Shown here in pieces: positions 37,760 to 52,200 of a stretch of DNA of 64,000 bases. Made by a program: the position numbers and the translations under genes. The notes under the pieces are model-generated. The model was not told where the DNA came from, searched no databases, and saw only the letters and a list, made by a program, of their open reading frames with translations. This DNA comes from Pegea sp. RAD2-039 (Eukaryota; Chordata; Thaliacea; Salpida; Salpidae). How positions within the stretch are numbered: the stretch's first letter is position 1; each line of letters begins with the position of its first letter. The stretch spans positions 5,332,001 to 5,396,000 of the forward strand of contig JAQGEQ010000071.1 of NCBI GenBank assembly GCA_034620365.1. Direction: 5' to 3'.

Positions 37760-40700
37760 TACATGCACAAATGCATCTTAAATTAAAACTAAATATAAAA
37801 AAAGTAAGTTAATACCTTAAATGTTCATCTATAAATAAAAACAGGTTAGGGTTAGGTTTAAATCAAAATTTATTTGTTTAGAACTGATAGTTATTTAGAT
37901 TAATGCTAAGAATCGAAGTTATTAAAAATTTTATAATAATGACTTGATCTCGCCGGGAATGGACATGCTAAAAGTCAGTGCAGAAATTAGGAGCTGGATT
38001 CTACTCTCTATGCTAAAAAGGTATTCAACAGAACAGACAGACTGATGCAGCTACGCCCAGCTGGCATCACAGGATCTAACATAACAACACTGGGTACTAT
38101 AACAAACTGTCTATGAGGTTCTGAACATAAGACGGTTAATTAAAGTTAATTATTTATAAAAATAAAGTTTTTTAAAAACATGAAATTCATAACAATGTAA
38201 ATAAAAGAGCATTCTAATATAATTATTATCAAATGGAAATATATAAGCAATTGAATAAATCTTTAAAGTATTACAAAATGGTTATCATTTTAATCAGATT
38301 TAGTTTTGTTAATCACCTGGTATTATATAAGTTTTATGGACATTAATCAAAATGATTATAAAAAATATTTCAAATTTATTTATTTAAATTCAAACTAATA
38401 TTACCAGTTTTATGCTTGAACAAAAATAATTAATAAAACTATTCTTACACTATTTACTAGATTATAAATATCAATACTAAAACAACTTAAAAATGTTTGA
38501 AAAATGATTTAAAGAAACTAAAAAAAGTTTAAAAAACATCAGAATAATGCAACACAGAAAAACACATTTGACAATCTGTTAACAGAGAAGTTTAAAAAAC
38601 TGAAAAAAAATAAATATTTTATAATTAGCTCACTCCTTTTAAACAGATTTCTAAATGAGACAATTAAATAAAAAAAGTTTCCACTTAGATTACAAACTAA
38701 AGGTTTGCTGTTGCGTAATGTTTACTGTTAAAACTTTAATACCAAAGTTTTGTTTTATATTAAAACTTATTGTTTTATACATCAATTAAACAAATAATCT
38801 AACTAAATTTTAAAATAAAATCTTGTAAGCATATTATCATAAAGAAATTAAATCATCAATTAAGAACTTTGTATAAATAGATAGAAAGACCTTCAACTAT
38901 TGTGTAGGGTATAAAGTTACCATGACTAAAGAAACTATTAAGTAAACAAACATAAGCAAATTACTACAGTTTCTTTAAAGCAAATTATTCGTAATTTCCT
39001 ACGACCAAATTAGTCAATGATTTTTTATTTGTTATTTGTGGTATTTAGTAAAACTTAATGATGGTATTCGGAATAGAATTAATCATAGAACCAAAATGAA
39101 GTGAAACTAAAATTATTAATTAAAGCTTCTGATTATCCTCAAAAATGTATATAATACTACCTCAATTAAATGGGACTTAATAAAAACTTTAAAAACAAAT
39201 AAAAATTATTATTCAGAAATATGATTCAGTTTTTATATTTTTTAAATCACAATCGTCTTAAAATATTGTCTGTAAAGTCATAATTTAAAGAATAAGATCA
39301 GAGATTTAAAAGCAAAAAGACAGTTAGAGAACTTATAGTAGGTGCAAAAGTAAACAAATAAATTAGTAAATAATTTGAAAGTTTGCCAAAAATCTAGCAT
39401 AGGATGTAATCAAAAAAAGTTATCGCTCATTTGAATAATTAAGAAGCTTAATTAAGCAAATCATTTTTTCTGCCAAATTTATTCTTTAGATATACTAATA
39501 TTAATAAGGCATGCTTAGGCCGAGAACGGTCGTGTTGAAATTAATCGACAATATTTCGTCTTTAAATTTACATTACAGCGTTTTGCTAATTCTAAACTAG
39601 ATGAGAGCTTTTTTTGCGTGGGATAATCTAATATTGTAACTTTGGCTGATAATAATTTGATGTTTTAAATGTATGAAACTTATTTTTAACCTCTTCATAC
39701 CGTCGAATGCAATAAAAGCGATATCAACAAGAACCTCTAAAATAATAACAAATTATTAAGGCCTTTTTGAAAAAGCTTTATTTGTATTGTAGTCACTTTA
39801 TTGTATACATCCTGAAAAAGCAAATTTTATGATTTGTTTTATAAATTAGTGACAAAGATTGCATAACTGTATTTAGAATAGCTTACTGTGACTTTTATTT
39901 TAGTTCAAATTTCTAAATCAATAGATCTGTCAGAATATTTTAAAATCTCAAATCTAAGTATCAAAATACGAGAATATAGATTTTAACAAATAATTTTACT
40001 TTTCCTATATACCACCCCCTCCTTTTAATAATTCTAATAATTATTAAATTGCAGTTAACCCACAAACAAGCTCTCCTTTTTAAGGTTAATTTTAAATATT
40101 ATAAATTACTTTTAAAGTACCATTAATTATTAAAATTAAATTAACAATTTATGCAAAACATGTAAACTAATTATTTAAATCTATATTATTCTAAAAAGGG
40201 AAATTTTAACTGCATATATCTAAGGAAATTTGTTCTATATACACATTTTTTTATATTTTTAATCTTTTTAAGTTAATTCTCTCTCAATATATTTTATTAA
40301 CTTAAAAAAAGTCATTTGTACATCTCTATAATCTTTTTATCCGTAAAATCTTTTCTAACGTAAAAAATTGCTGACATTTAAAAAAATATTTTTATAAACT
40401 ATAGAATAAAAAAAATATATTTAATGCTTTCTTTAAATTAGGAAAAATAAGAAATAGTCTGTTTGATGAAAATAATTTTGAATAAGAATAATTTAACATA
40501 CTATATTATAAAAATTATAAGGTTTATGTTTTTTCTTAATTTAGAAGTAATAAATATTTTTGAAAGTTATTTATTAGAAACTAATAATGTATATTCCTTA
40601 TAAATTAAATACTTTTGTAATTTTGTGTTTTAAAAAAATTTTGTTTCGTAATCGGTGAAGTACCTTTTATTTAAAATATTTGAACTAAATAAAGCATCAG

Positions 40701-41091
40701 ATACTATTTCTTAGTATTTCAAACTTTTTTATTTGTAATAAGCATTTTTTCTGTTTTATTTATTTATTTATTCAATTGATTTTATAAACTTACACAAATA
40801 TAGTGAATTAAATGAATTAATTTATTTAATTTAAAATATTTTAATTCAAATATTATTATAAATATCAGTTTTCTAATTTTTGAAATTTTTTTAACATTAT
40901 TTTTTTATAAAATATTGAAAGTTAGATAAAATTCTAAGAATTTAAATATTCTATAAAATTATCATTTTTCAATTTCTATTTTAAAAACTTACAAAGTTTC
41001 CAACTTTAAAAAATTTTTTTCGTAATCAGTTTGAATATTTATTGTTAAATTTATTTAATAAAATTCGAAATTATTTATAGAATTAAATATT
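37760..41091. other. Intergenic region between divergent kelch gene and MCM9
   Basis: Very AT-rich apart from an island at 37941-38130 (see below) and a short segment at 39501-39533 matching 13928-13962 in inverted orientation. A two-copy TTAGGG run at 37844-37858 is too short to mean anything. No gene is recognised. Confidence 0.6.
37941..38130. other. GC-richer island with a hairpin, nature unknown
   Basis: A stretch near 45% GC in otherwise roughly 25% GC DNA. TGATGCAGCT (38043-38052) pairs with AGCTGGCATCA (38059-38069), one base bulged, around the loop ACGCCC. One plus frame is open for about 35 codons from 37941 but has no recognisable domain. It may be a transposon remnant, a structured RNA gene or a promoter element. 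Confidence 0.4.
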
Positions 41092-43781
41092 ATGAATAGT
41101 TCGTTTAATTCTGATTCTACACATTTTACTGATGGTGATTTGAATGATGAAAATCATGAAACTGATGAAGGTTTCATAAATTTCAAGAAATATGCTTTAG
41201 AAGTTCATACCCCAGATCTTATTAGAATACTTTTAGAAGAAGATCGCAACATCCATTATTCTCTTGTTATTAATGGTAGTGATTTTCTTGAAAAAAATGT
41301 CAATTTATCAACAAACCTCTTTTTTCATTCTGAGAAAACCTTAAAAATGTTTGATCTTGCTTGCCTATCTGCAAAAATTGATATTTATAGAAATCATACA
41401 TTACAAAAACACATGAAAGTGAAACCATATGTTCATGTACGTTTTAAAAAGCTTCCAAAGTGTGCTCAAACTTGGAGAGATAGGATTCCAAAGTCAAAAG
41501 ATATCAATTTGTTTCTTTCTGTAGATGGTACAGTCATAAGGACTTGTTCTGCTAAAGTCTTACAAAGCAAAGTAGAATACAAATGTACAAAATGTAGTTG
41601 TGTCTTCACTGTTAAAGCAGATTTTAAGCTTCATCATTCATTTGCGGCACCTTTGAAGTGTCCTGTAACAACTGATTGCCCATCACAAAGATTTGTTGCT
41701 GTTACTGAAAGTAAAAATAATCGAAAAAATTGTAAAGATTATCAAGAAATAAAAGTCCAAGAACAAGTTCGTAAACTCAGTATGGGGACTATCCCTCGTT
41801 CAATCGTTGTAATATTAGAAGATGATTTAGTAGATTCATGTAAAGCAGGTGATGATGTTGTAGTGACAGGTACAGTGACTTGTAGATGGAAGCCATTAGT
41901 AGCTGGTAAAAATTGTGATCTAGAACTTGTAATTAAAGCAAATAATATTGAAGTTTGTAACAACACACAGAAAATTAATAGTGATTTTGAAACTGAAGAA
42001 ATTAAAGATGAATTCAATTGTTTTTGGGCTTGTCACACTGAAAATACTTTAGTTGCTCGAAATCACATCCTTAAATCATTGTGTCCACAAGTTTATGGAT
42101 TATATGTTGTTAAACTGGCAACTGCTTTATCATTGGCTGGTGGTGTTTCCAGAATAGACCAATCAGGCTCTCATATACGAGGGGAATCCCATTTACTTCT
42201 AGTTGGTGACCCAGGCACTGGAAAATCACAATTTTTAAAATATGCAGCGAAAATTATTCCTAGGTCAGTTCTAACAACTGGTATAGGTTCAAGTACAGCT
42301 GGTCTGACTGTCAGTGCTATACGTGATGGTCCACAATGGATATTAGAAGCAGGAGCATTAGTCCTTTCTGATGGAGGAGTTTGTTGTATTGATGAGTTTT
42401 CTGGAATTAGGGAACAAGATAGATGTGCTATTCATGAAGCAATGGAACAACAGTCGATTAGTGTAGCTAAAGCTGGTTTAGTTTGTAAATTAAACACTAG
42501 AACAACTGTACTAGCTGCTACTAATCCTAAGTTAGGTCGATATGATGATAGTTCGAATATTAGTTTAAATGTTGGTATGGCAAGTCCTCTTTTAAGTCGT
42601 TTCGATGTCATTTTAGTCTTACGCGACACACAAAATCAAAGCTGGGATTCTGTAGTTGCTGATTACTTACTGAACGATGAAGCAGACGATAAATCGACTT
42701 CTAACCTGTGGAACTTACAACAAATGCAAGCTTACTTCAGTATAATTCACGAACTTAAACCAATCTTATCTGCAGATGCTAATGAAGTTCTTAAAGCTTA
42801 TTACCGGTAAGTTGACAAATCTTTCATATTTCTTCACATTTTCGATTAAAATGCTTTTACAGACGCCATCGAAACTCAAGCTGCCGAAACGAAGCTAGAA
42901 CGACAATTCGTTTGCTTGAAAGTTTAGTTCGACTTTCAGAGGCTCATGCTCGTCTAATGTATAGAGAACAAGTTTTAGTTCAAGACGCGATAGTCGCGAT
43001 TACCGTGATGGAATCCTCAATGGAAGGAGGGTCTCTTCTCCCCACTGGCAACATCTTACACTCTTGCTTTCCTAAAGATCCTGAACGCGAGTATTTGAAG
43101 CATTGTCGCTTGATTCTTGATCTGCTTGATCTCCAGTCAATTGCTGAAAAATATATTTCTAATTTCGCTTCTTCTAAATCTACTAGTGGAAAAGATGAAG
43201 AAGTATCCCTTTCACAAATTCCTGCATCTCAAGATGGTAAACTCTTCTCTTCAAGTAATTCTGATATAGTTTCAATACTACCCGCTCCTTCAGAAGATAA
43301 TTTCTCATTTGAGAACCTCTTTAAACCGAAAAGTAAACGCACAAAACTTGACATATCAACAACTAGTCAATCAACTGTTCATAACTCACAAGAAACATTA
43401 TTGAAGTTAATTGAAAGCTCACAAAAGAAACAATCTGGTTCAAAACCTGATACTTTTGCTTCCAACTCTTTACAAAGTCGTCTTTCAAAGTTTCAGTATC
43501 AACCAGCAGATAGTAGCACACCTCTTGATAGTAAATGTGATGATGAGACGTTAAAATTGAATGAAGGAATTGACTGGGATGCCTTGATAGACGATGAATT
43601 AGATTTATCGATGACAAAACCATCGACTCAAGTTGAATCTAGTCAGTCGAGTCAATTTGATATATTCAAAACTCCTGCTCCAAAAGAAAACTATCAGAAT
43701 GTGAAGACACCTAAGAGAGAGTTTGTTTCAGAAGCTCTTTCTAGAATTTTTAATTTAGATGATGTTGATCTGGATCTGTGA
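41092..43781 (+). CDS. MCM9: DNA helicase MCM9
   Basis: MCM-family AAA+ helicase that works with MCM8 in homologous recombination, crosslink repair and mismatch-repair-linked synthesis. Two exons, 41092-42806 and 42863-43781, split by a 56-bp intron, encode 877 residues. The N-terminal OB region carries a four-cysteine zinc site (YKCTKC, LKCPVTTDC). The AAA+ core has Walker A GDPGTGKS at residues 372-379, Walker B CIDEF with D434/E435, the sensor region AATNPKLGRYD and the arginine-finger motif SPLLSRFD. After the intron comes the conserved MCM9-type helix (TIRLLESLVRLSEAHARLM). The C-terminal 250 residues are Ser/Lys-rich and disordered, with a small acidic motif (EGIDWDALIDDELDLS). Vertebrate MCM9 is longer (about 1140 residues), mostly in this tail. 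It is convergent with COPB1. Confidence 0.95.
42807..42862 (+). other. 56-bp intron of MCM9
   Basis: GTAAGT donor and TTTTACAG acceptor; removal joins CG and A into an arginine codon and keeps the frame. It illustrates the small minimum intron size in this genome. Confidence 0.9.
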
Positions 43782-45230
43782 TCACTTTCGACGCTTTCTG
43801 GTTTTTATTTTATGAAATAAATTCATTTTTTTTTGAAATAATGAAAATTGGTCTTAACAAGCCTACAGTTTTGTTTAATGTTTTAAAAAGTTTCTACAAA
43901 TCCTAAAACTTCTGTTTTTAAACTCATTTGTAAGATTAGATGATGATGTAAACAGAAGACTTTTGATATAACTTCAATTAATCTTATTTTTTACTGACAA
44001 CAACAAAGTCTTCATCTAAAATAAATATTTCAAATTACAATCTTATACAATTATTTAAATAATTTTGTTGTTAATTTCATCAAACTAAATTATGGACACA
44101 ATACACAAAATGCAGCCAGTTTATTAGGAAATTATGCGATGATTTAAGGCGGTAGATACTAAAAACCACTTTATTATACCTCCTAAAATGTTCTCAAGTA
44201 AAATTTGTAACTCTTTTTTGTCAGAACTTTTTAATATATTTGAAAGTTGCTATGAAAACTAAAGCTTATTTGGAATTACATCTTTAATTCTCATTAATAA
44301 TAAGTAGAAGATATGTTGATGGTATTTAGATGACTGAAATATGAATATAGACATTAAATTTTGAAAATTTATAGCTTTTGTGCCACAAAAACATCTTAGG
44401 TTTTAGTAAACAACTATATTCTACTTGCTTTTAATAAATAGTTCCACCGCAGACAACTTTAGCTACTACCAAATATAAAATAAAATCCAACAAACTATTA
44501 TGAACGGTAGAAAAAAAATCAAGACTAATAAGAACAATTCAGTCTTTAACAAATATACAATAAATAAGAACTGAAAAAGACTTAAAAACACAATTTGAAA
44601 TTCAAGTAAATTGTATTTAACCACCAACTTGAACATTTGGCGAAGTTGAAAATTATTAAAAAGCTAACAAAGATGTTGTTGGTGTATACATTAGTAGATT
44701 AACAGACAAAAAAGGGAGTAATTTTGGTTAGCATCCAACTAGCAACAAGTATATGATCATCAGCCTCGAATATTTATCTAATTTTTTGTTAGATTATAAA
44801 AAGTTGTAGAGAATATAAGAGGAAATTGAAAGGCTGGCTTATATGAGAGGATATATAGGAAGAAGATTTGAAGAAATAGACACCACCTTTTCTACTAGTT
44901 ACAAGTTTGATATATAAGGTGCTTAAAAATGTGTAAAAAGGCCTCGTTGGTTTTGAACACCGACAAAACCACCTTCTTATGTTACTTCAAGTTGTCGATC
45001 TTAAAATACTTGTTAACTTTAAACTATTAATTGAAGATAAAACCGACTTTCAACAAAACCATTTGAGAATGTAAAAGTGATGAACAGTTCAATACAAGTT
45101 GGAATTGACCAGCAGAAACTTCTGGTGAAGATGATGAAGTGAAAGATTAAGTTCCTAAACTTCGTTCCGCAAAAGTTTTTTCAAAGTGTTTGATTTCAAG
45201 AAAAGGGAAGGAATAGAAAATTGCTGCCAG
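43782..45230. other. Convergent gap between MCM9 and COPB1
   Basis: Both genes end here. It holds the MCM9 poly(A) signal at 43816-43821. The rest is AT-rich without coding signal. Confidence 0.65.
43816..43821 (+). terminator. Poly(A) signal AATAAA, MCM9
   Basis: Canonical hexamer 35 bp after the stop codon, followed by a T-rich run. Confidence 0.6.
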
Positions 45231-48200
45231 CTACTTTTTCAGTTTCTTCTGTGCAGAGTTGACTTTATCTCCGAGACTTAATGCCATCCCCTTGAATAAA
45301 ACGTTAGTGCGAATCGAGGGGCACTTATGACGGTGTTTACCTGACTTTTAGCCCTGATCCGAACATGACCAGTAACTGCCGTGTCCGAACCAAGATGCGA
45401 CAACTTTTCAATACTTAAATTAGCAAGCGCGCTTTCTCCGAATATCGATTTTGCAAATAAATTGGCGGCGAGGAACCCACAGTCTCCATTAGGAGCCTTC
45501 TGATTGGTTAAACATTTCATGTTAGTTGATGAGAGAATTTGTTGCAGATATAAATTCAGATCAGTGATGCTAGTTTGTACAGAGACTTTATTTTCCCATT
45601 CAAACTCAGCCCACATTCGTCTGCAAACAAAAACTCATATTAAACAGTGTTTCCAAACTAAAAATTTTTAAATTGTAGCAAATAAAAACCTGAATTCCTC
45701 ATCAGAGCATTCTGCTGGTTGGATATAGTCCATGATATCGATGTGGATATCGTTGAGTACGACACAATTACGATCGTTTCCAGCTCCAATTATATCATAC
45801 ACGATGTTACCAAAAATAATTCCATTTTCTGTAGAAGCCACTTTAACGCTGGCTCTTATATTAGCAAAGTCGTGAGGTGCTAGTGTTATGGGACTCGGTT
45901 TTTCTACAAGTTTCAAATCTCCTGGAGAAGAATAGTTGATGTAGAGGTTGATGATAGAAGTGATGACGTACCAAGGGTGGCGAGTTCCACTGTGCAGTTT
46001 TGAAGTGTATCTGATGTCTGGTTGACGACTAACACATCAAGTACGATGTCGTATTGGTTTATATGGACATATGTTTCTGAGTAGACAGGGTCTGAGAACC
46101 CAGTGAGTTGGTAAACCTGAAGAAGATCAGAATAGTAAGTTGGAAGAAGCAACCAGGTTGTACCTTATCTAATTTAGTGCTTGATAAATCTTTCGCTTCT
46201 TTCTTTTGAGCAAGAGTTCCTACAGCCGCACTAAGACTCAATTCAAACTCATCTTCTAGTGATCCTGCTTCTACTGTAGCCATCAATTGATTGAAAGAAA
46301 TCGGATCATCAGGCTACAGATGAGAAGATGAAGAAGTTGATGAAAAAGATGAGGACACTTACCTGGACGTTAGTGAGAGCAGATCGGTTCTTCTCAGCTG
46401 CAGTTCGCTTCTTGTGATCTTCAGCTTGACGTGCATCCAACAAAACTGTGAGTGAATCACGTGACTTACAAGTGAAAACATCTTTAATCTGTTCATCACG
46501 ATCTGATAAAACCTGGCGATGAAACAGGTTGAAATAGAGAAATAGGAAAGAAGGAGACATCTAACCTTCAAACACACTGAAATTCTACTGATTTCATCAT
46601 CACTAATAGGAGTTTTTGGAAGACCAGACTTTCCTAAGTGTAGCACACTAGTAAGGATGTACATACACTCAGCTACAAACCACTAAAAGAAGATGAAGTG
46701 ATGATTGATGTAGATGTGAGAATATATTTACATTTCGTTGTTGTTGATTGTCACAAGCACCAAGAAAACGGAATCCTTGTTTAGTGAGTGAGGTAGAAAG
46801 ACATCCAGCAAGAGAGAAGTCACCGTCCATGAAGAATTGGCGAAGTGGTGGACGTTTGATTTCATCTGGTCCAGTTTTTTGGTTTTTATTTGAACCACTG
46901 GTGAATGCAGATTGAGTAACATAAGTTCCCATCTCTGTAACTCGTTTAGTTTGATTTTTCTGTTGATAAAAATGAAGCTTGTGAAAAAGCAGCAGCATCA
47001 GGTGGTTGTTGACATCTGATAGTTCAACTAACCGATGATTTCTCCATTTCATCTTCATTCTGATCTTCATCATCAGCTTCACCAGCAGCAACCTTCAGTT
47101 CTTTGTCAACAATTGGAAGATCACCAATGGATTTTTTCACGGCTGTGATGAACTTTAAAATTCGCCTACTTTCATCACAATGTTCCCCTAAAATCCACAA
47201 AACTCCTCTCATAGTCCTACACAAGATCAAAGATTCATCCACAAGTAATCAATTAGCTAGTCGCTTACTTGACAGATTGAATACTATGGAATATTTCCAG
47301 CAATTTATCTAACAAATCTCCTTTGTGTTCTTTATATTTATGAACTGCTTCACGTACAAATGCAAGTACATCTGCAGCAGCAAGCTCTTCGTTGTCACCG
47401 AGAAAACCCATCAGCTGTTGATGAGGGTTTGATTGAAGTCATCAACTAATAGATGGGACTTACGACTGGGACGACAAGTGAAACAACTTCAGGGAATTTG
47501 GTGGTACACGAATGCATGGTTCTCACTAGCAGCTGTCGATACTGAGCTGTGTTATCGTGTCCTTGAGTATTTGAAGATTTATTGATCTAAAGAAATAATT
47601 GAAGATTTAAAAAATGTCGAAGCCTAGAGTGGAACAAATGTTGTACCTCTTTTTCTAAAAATTTGACCAAATCTTCGACGTTTCTAGAAGTTACAAGGTC
47701 AAGGGCTAGATCAAGAGTCTTTCTACGGACTTCTATATCAGGAGATGCTAGAGCTCTCAAGATATCCATAGTTAGTTCCTAGAAATTATTCAAGTTAAAG
47801 GACAGGATGCTAAAGAAATTAAACCGAAATCCTCTAAGGGAAATGTTTAGAAGATAAATAAAGAAGAAATTGAAAATATAAATCAGCTGATTAAGCAAAC
47901 TTGTAATTGAGAACTTGTTAAAAACATAATAATCGAAAGTTGTTTTTTGTAACATATAAAAGTTCAAAGTTAAACATCAACTACCTTAAGGACTTTTTCA
48001 TGCGAGGGATGATCTTTTAGACCAACTAATCGATCCAACACAATCAACTTGACATTGTTATCTGCTTCTTTAACAATCAGATCGACATAACAGTGTGCTG
48101 CGGCTCTGTTAATGAGTTAAACATGAAAACAGTGACCAGGGGTAGACAGATGAGAACCACCTAACAGCTGTAGGAGCGCATGAGAGAGTTACAAGGGTTC

Positions 48201-49293
48201 CTGCTGCTTCATAACGTACAGCTTGACTTGAAGATTGAAGCAAGTTGTATATACACCGGATGAATCGGGACCTTTCGTTAGGATTGGCATAGCAAACTTT
48301 ATAAACCAGTTCCACGATGACAAGTTGTAAAATATCGTTGAAGGAGTTTACCTTTAATAACATCAATCAATTTGTTTTATAAAATTACATCAATTGATTA
48401 AAGTGTTGTAACTTTATTAATATCAATTACTTATGTTACCTGATCTATACAAGTGCTGAGATAGTCAAGTGCACGTTCTTGGTCAGCATGAATTAGCATC
48501 ATGAACGCGTTTCTTTTACACGAAGCATCTTTTTCACCAATTAAATGTTCATGTATAAGCTCAGGGGCATCAGGAATCAGAGTATCAAATTTTCTATTTA
48601 ATGAACAACATTTATTCTATCAGATAACTAAGTAAAAATGAAATACCTGAAAATTGTATAAATAGCTAAAATAGCATTTCGTCTAACATAGCTATGTCTG
48701 TGACCGAGACAAGCTCTTATAGCAGGCATTAAAGGTTCAAGTAGCTCTGGTTGTCTTAATTTACACAGAAATCTTAGTGTAGATCCTCTAATGAATTCAT
48801 TGGGATGTTGTAAGTCCTGGGAAGTAGATAGTTAGTTGTTTATGAGCAGACATTCAACACTAACCTTTCTGTAAGCATCACAAACTAAAATCATCTCTTT
48901 CAAAAGTTGGCCTTCTGCATCTGTTTTTGGCCAAATTTCCCAAAATATCAGCAACAACTTCTTAATTTTATGATCATCAGAAGGTAGAAGATATTTAATG
49001 ATGGTCATTAAAAGACCTAAAAAAAAGGTTTCATAAAATAAAAAATGTGGAAAAATTTAATGATTTAAAAAGAATAAATATTTTGAAGATTTTTATTCTA
49101 TTTTTTTAAGTTAATCACCTTGGGGCTTTTCACCATTTAATATCATCAATATCACTGTCTTCAATGCTTCAGTTTTCTTACCAACATCTCCATATTCAAT
49201 ATCATATTTCAGTTTTGATTCATTAACTGGTTCAGAATCAGTTACAGAAGGACAATTTATCAAAGTATAACAGACACTTTCAGCAGAAGTCAT
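45231..49293 (-). CDS. COPB1: Coatomer subunit beta (beta-COP)
   Basis: Large adaptin-like subunit of the COPI coat for Golgi-to-ER and intra-Golgi vesicles. Eighteen exons in order: 49293-49119, 49016-48865, 48816-48647, 48593-48440, 48351-48161, 48105-47985, 47778-47647, 47586-47464, 47414-47269, 47216-47033, 46959-46732, 46682-46566, 46512-46363, 46313-46164, 46116-45972, 45921-45690, 45620-45341, 45290-45231. They encode 969 residues in frame; the human protein has 953. The N-terminus ([23 protein letters not shown]) and HEAT-like trunk ([38 protein letters not shown]) are very conserved. The C-terminal appendage has [39 protein letters not shown] and [14 protein letters not shown]. An acidic linker at the 47033-47216 exon ([11 protein letters not shown]) is longer than in vertebrates. 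This is a typical, intact housekeeping gene. Confidence 0.97.
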
Positions 49294-52200
49294 CTTTGTA
49301 TTAAAATACTAAGAGCTTCTATAAAAAAAATATATTAGTTTAAAAAACTCTTGTGAAAATAAAGTAATCATAATTAAATACTTTTCTATGATTTATTTCA
49401 TCAAATTTTTTATATATTATCATGTCAAACTCTCTCATGCTGTTTAAGCAGAAGTTAAACTGTTTCAATATTGCCTAAATTGTTATTTTATAGTTTCTTT
49501 TTTTTAATATACTTAATGTTCTATGTAATTGTTCATTATTATATGTTTTTCCGACTACTGAAATGCCATATGTTGCATTTTTTGCTTTCTATATTTTCAA
49601 CTTAACTATATATAATAGGCAGTATTTGTAAGAATGTATATTAGTGAGAGGCACTTTTTTTAGGCATTATAATATAATTTTAACAAAAAGTAATAAAGCT
49701 CCTAATATCTATTTAAATCTTACAATAATTCTAGAAATAATTTTAGTTATGAGAAATATTAGAAGATATAATGAACCAATTAATTATCATTTTTACAAAT
49801 TGTATTATTTTAAAAATTATATAAAATAATAATTAATACAACACATTTTTTTAATTTTCTAAAAAATAAATATAATCATTATTTTAGGCAAAATAAGAGT
49901 TAAAACAAAAAAGTAAAATAAATTACTAAAAGTAATGAAATAAGTAATTCAATTAGTAATATAATTCTGAAAAAAATTTAATAAATAAACAGATTAAAAT
50001 AAATTTAATTTAATAATAACTAAATTTAAGAACCAGATTATGAAAAATGATATTTTAATTATACTTTAAAACAATTAATTAAATTTATGATTTTCAGAAA
50101 AAATTAATTCTTAATAATACAAGTTTATATTTTAGCTTTATAAAAGGAATCAATTTTTTAATTGAAAAAAACTTATTTGTTTTTAAGTAACACAATATTC
50201 TTCTAATCATAATTTCACAAAAAGTTGAAAAACTATTTTTTAACTTTAAAACAGAAATACTTTTCAAAAAAGTTCTTAAATGAACAGAATAAAAACTTAA
50301 AACTGAAATATACAATTAAAATAAAAAACCATCCAAAAAATACAATTAATAACTTTTATGAACTTGACAAAAGAAAAATATTATTTTAAAAAGCTCTAAA
50401 AACGAAGACTTCAAAATATATTCAAAAATTTGATACAAATATAATTGGATATGGTTATCATTTACATAAATATATGGCTGATAATCATATTAATTATAAA
50501 GTTATATCATTGGTAAAAGTTAATATATTTTGATTTCTTCTATTAACAATTATTCACTCACTCTATAGCAAAATAGAATACATCTGTTCTTTAGATTGTT
50601 AATTAATATAGATTGTTTACTTTCTTTAATTCTATTTATAACAAAAATATGAATTCAATTTTTCTTAAACCATTTAAAATTAATAAACAAATATCAAATA
50701 TAAAAAGTATTTATGAAAATAAATATGATTCAATAAATCTTTAAAATTATATATTATAGTCATAAAATTTCTATTTTAAAATACAAATACATGGAAAATG
50801 ATGATTAACTCAAATAAAAAATCATATAACTCAAAAAAATTAAAATTTATTTTTGTAAAATTTACAAAACATTTTTTAAACTTTAATCAAAACTCATTTC
50901 ATTGCTTTCAAGTTTTTAGTAAAAGAGCAAACAAAGTAGCTTGAAATATTAGATAACATAAAAATTTTTTGATAGCTGCAAAAAAATCAAATAAAATAAA
51001 AAAAAAAATTAAAAGTGCAAAATACATGATTCGATAAGACACCAGTATTAGCAAATATAAATAACATAACAAAAACAAACGATACAAAAAGGTGTCTAGA
51101 GCAGACGTGTCTGGAATGACGTCACGAACTGATTAGGACTTTTTATACTAAATGCTCCTTATGCGGAAATCACAAGTACACTATTTTGCATTATCTGTTT
51201 TAAATAAGTTAAAGTGTAAACGGTTTTTAAATGCTCCAAGAATACATTTATCAGATTCAAATTAATTTAGATGAAATATGATAGTTTAAAAATCACTGCC
51301 AGGGAGTTTCAGTGGAAACATCGAATGAAGCATTTCGGCTTAAAAAAATTACAAATGTAAGCTAAAAGAATATTCAATAGATAGTAGTTAAATGTTAGGG
51401 CTGTGACTATATAAATGAATAAACATACAATTTAAAACACTTTTTCTAGCCTTATCTGAGACAAAGTTTTTCTTTTTTAATAGTAAAGCTGTTTAAAAGC
51501 TTTCAGACCAGAAAATGTTAAATCAATTGATTTAGAAGCAGCCAAATTTTACGAAGCACTTTTAGTCACCCTAGGTAAACTTTACTGGTGGAAAGAATCA
51601 ACTGTATTGATATTGTATTACTTTTTTGAGGTTTAAACACCCAGTTAAAAATACTTTTAGCAATTTTCTAAAAGATTTTCAACCGTTAAAAATATGTGGA
51701 AAGTTTTTTAACAAAGTCAACACGTTTTGTTATGAATAAGTTTTCTTTATTTAAAGTGATGGGAGCTAATGCTGTTATCATTTTTTTCTGATAATTTTAA
51801 TATTTGTTAGTTCGCATGTAAATTTTTGAATATAAGTTTTCTACAGAAAAATAGGAAGAAAAAAAAATTACAGGATGATTATTTCAAACTACCAACAAGT
51901 ATGCAACATATTATAAAGAAAATAAATCAATTTTGTAATTATTAGTTATTTAAATAATAAAAAACTGTTTAAGAAAATTTCACAATAAGTGCTTTTACTT
52001 TGTACTCTAATCAAACAAGGGCCCAGTGCTTTCTATAAATAAGCAACTGTATAGAATGATTTACTTTACTATATTCTAATTGAAAATTTGTATGTATCCT
52101 ACTTCAAAAAATTCATAACTGTGTTTTATTAAAATTTTCATAAGTTAAGCAAAAAAGCACTGAATACTCCTAATAAAGAACCTTATTATTACCATTATTG

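Noticed and set aside
37844-37858. Two copies of the TTAGGG telomere unit
   Set aside because: Under three units; expected by chance in 64 kb and not at a sequence end.
37941-38130. Spliced-leader RNA gene
   Set aside because: A donor-like AAAAAG/GTATTC and a hairpin are present, but there is no Sm-binding T run and no tandem array; left as unknown.
45278-45340. C-terminal extension of COPB1 exon 17 past 45341
   Set aside because: It reads into an intron; splicing to 45290-45231 restores the conserved [11 protein letters not shown] ending.
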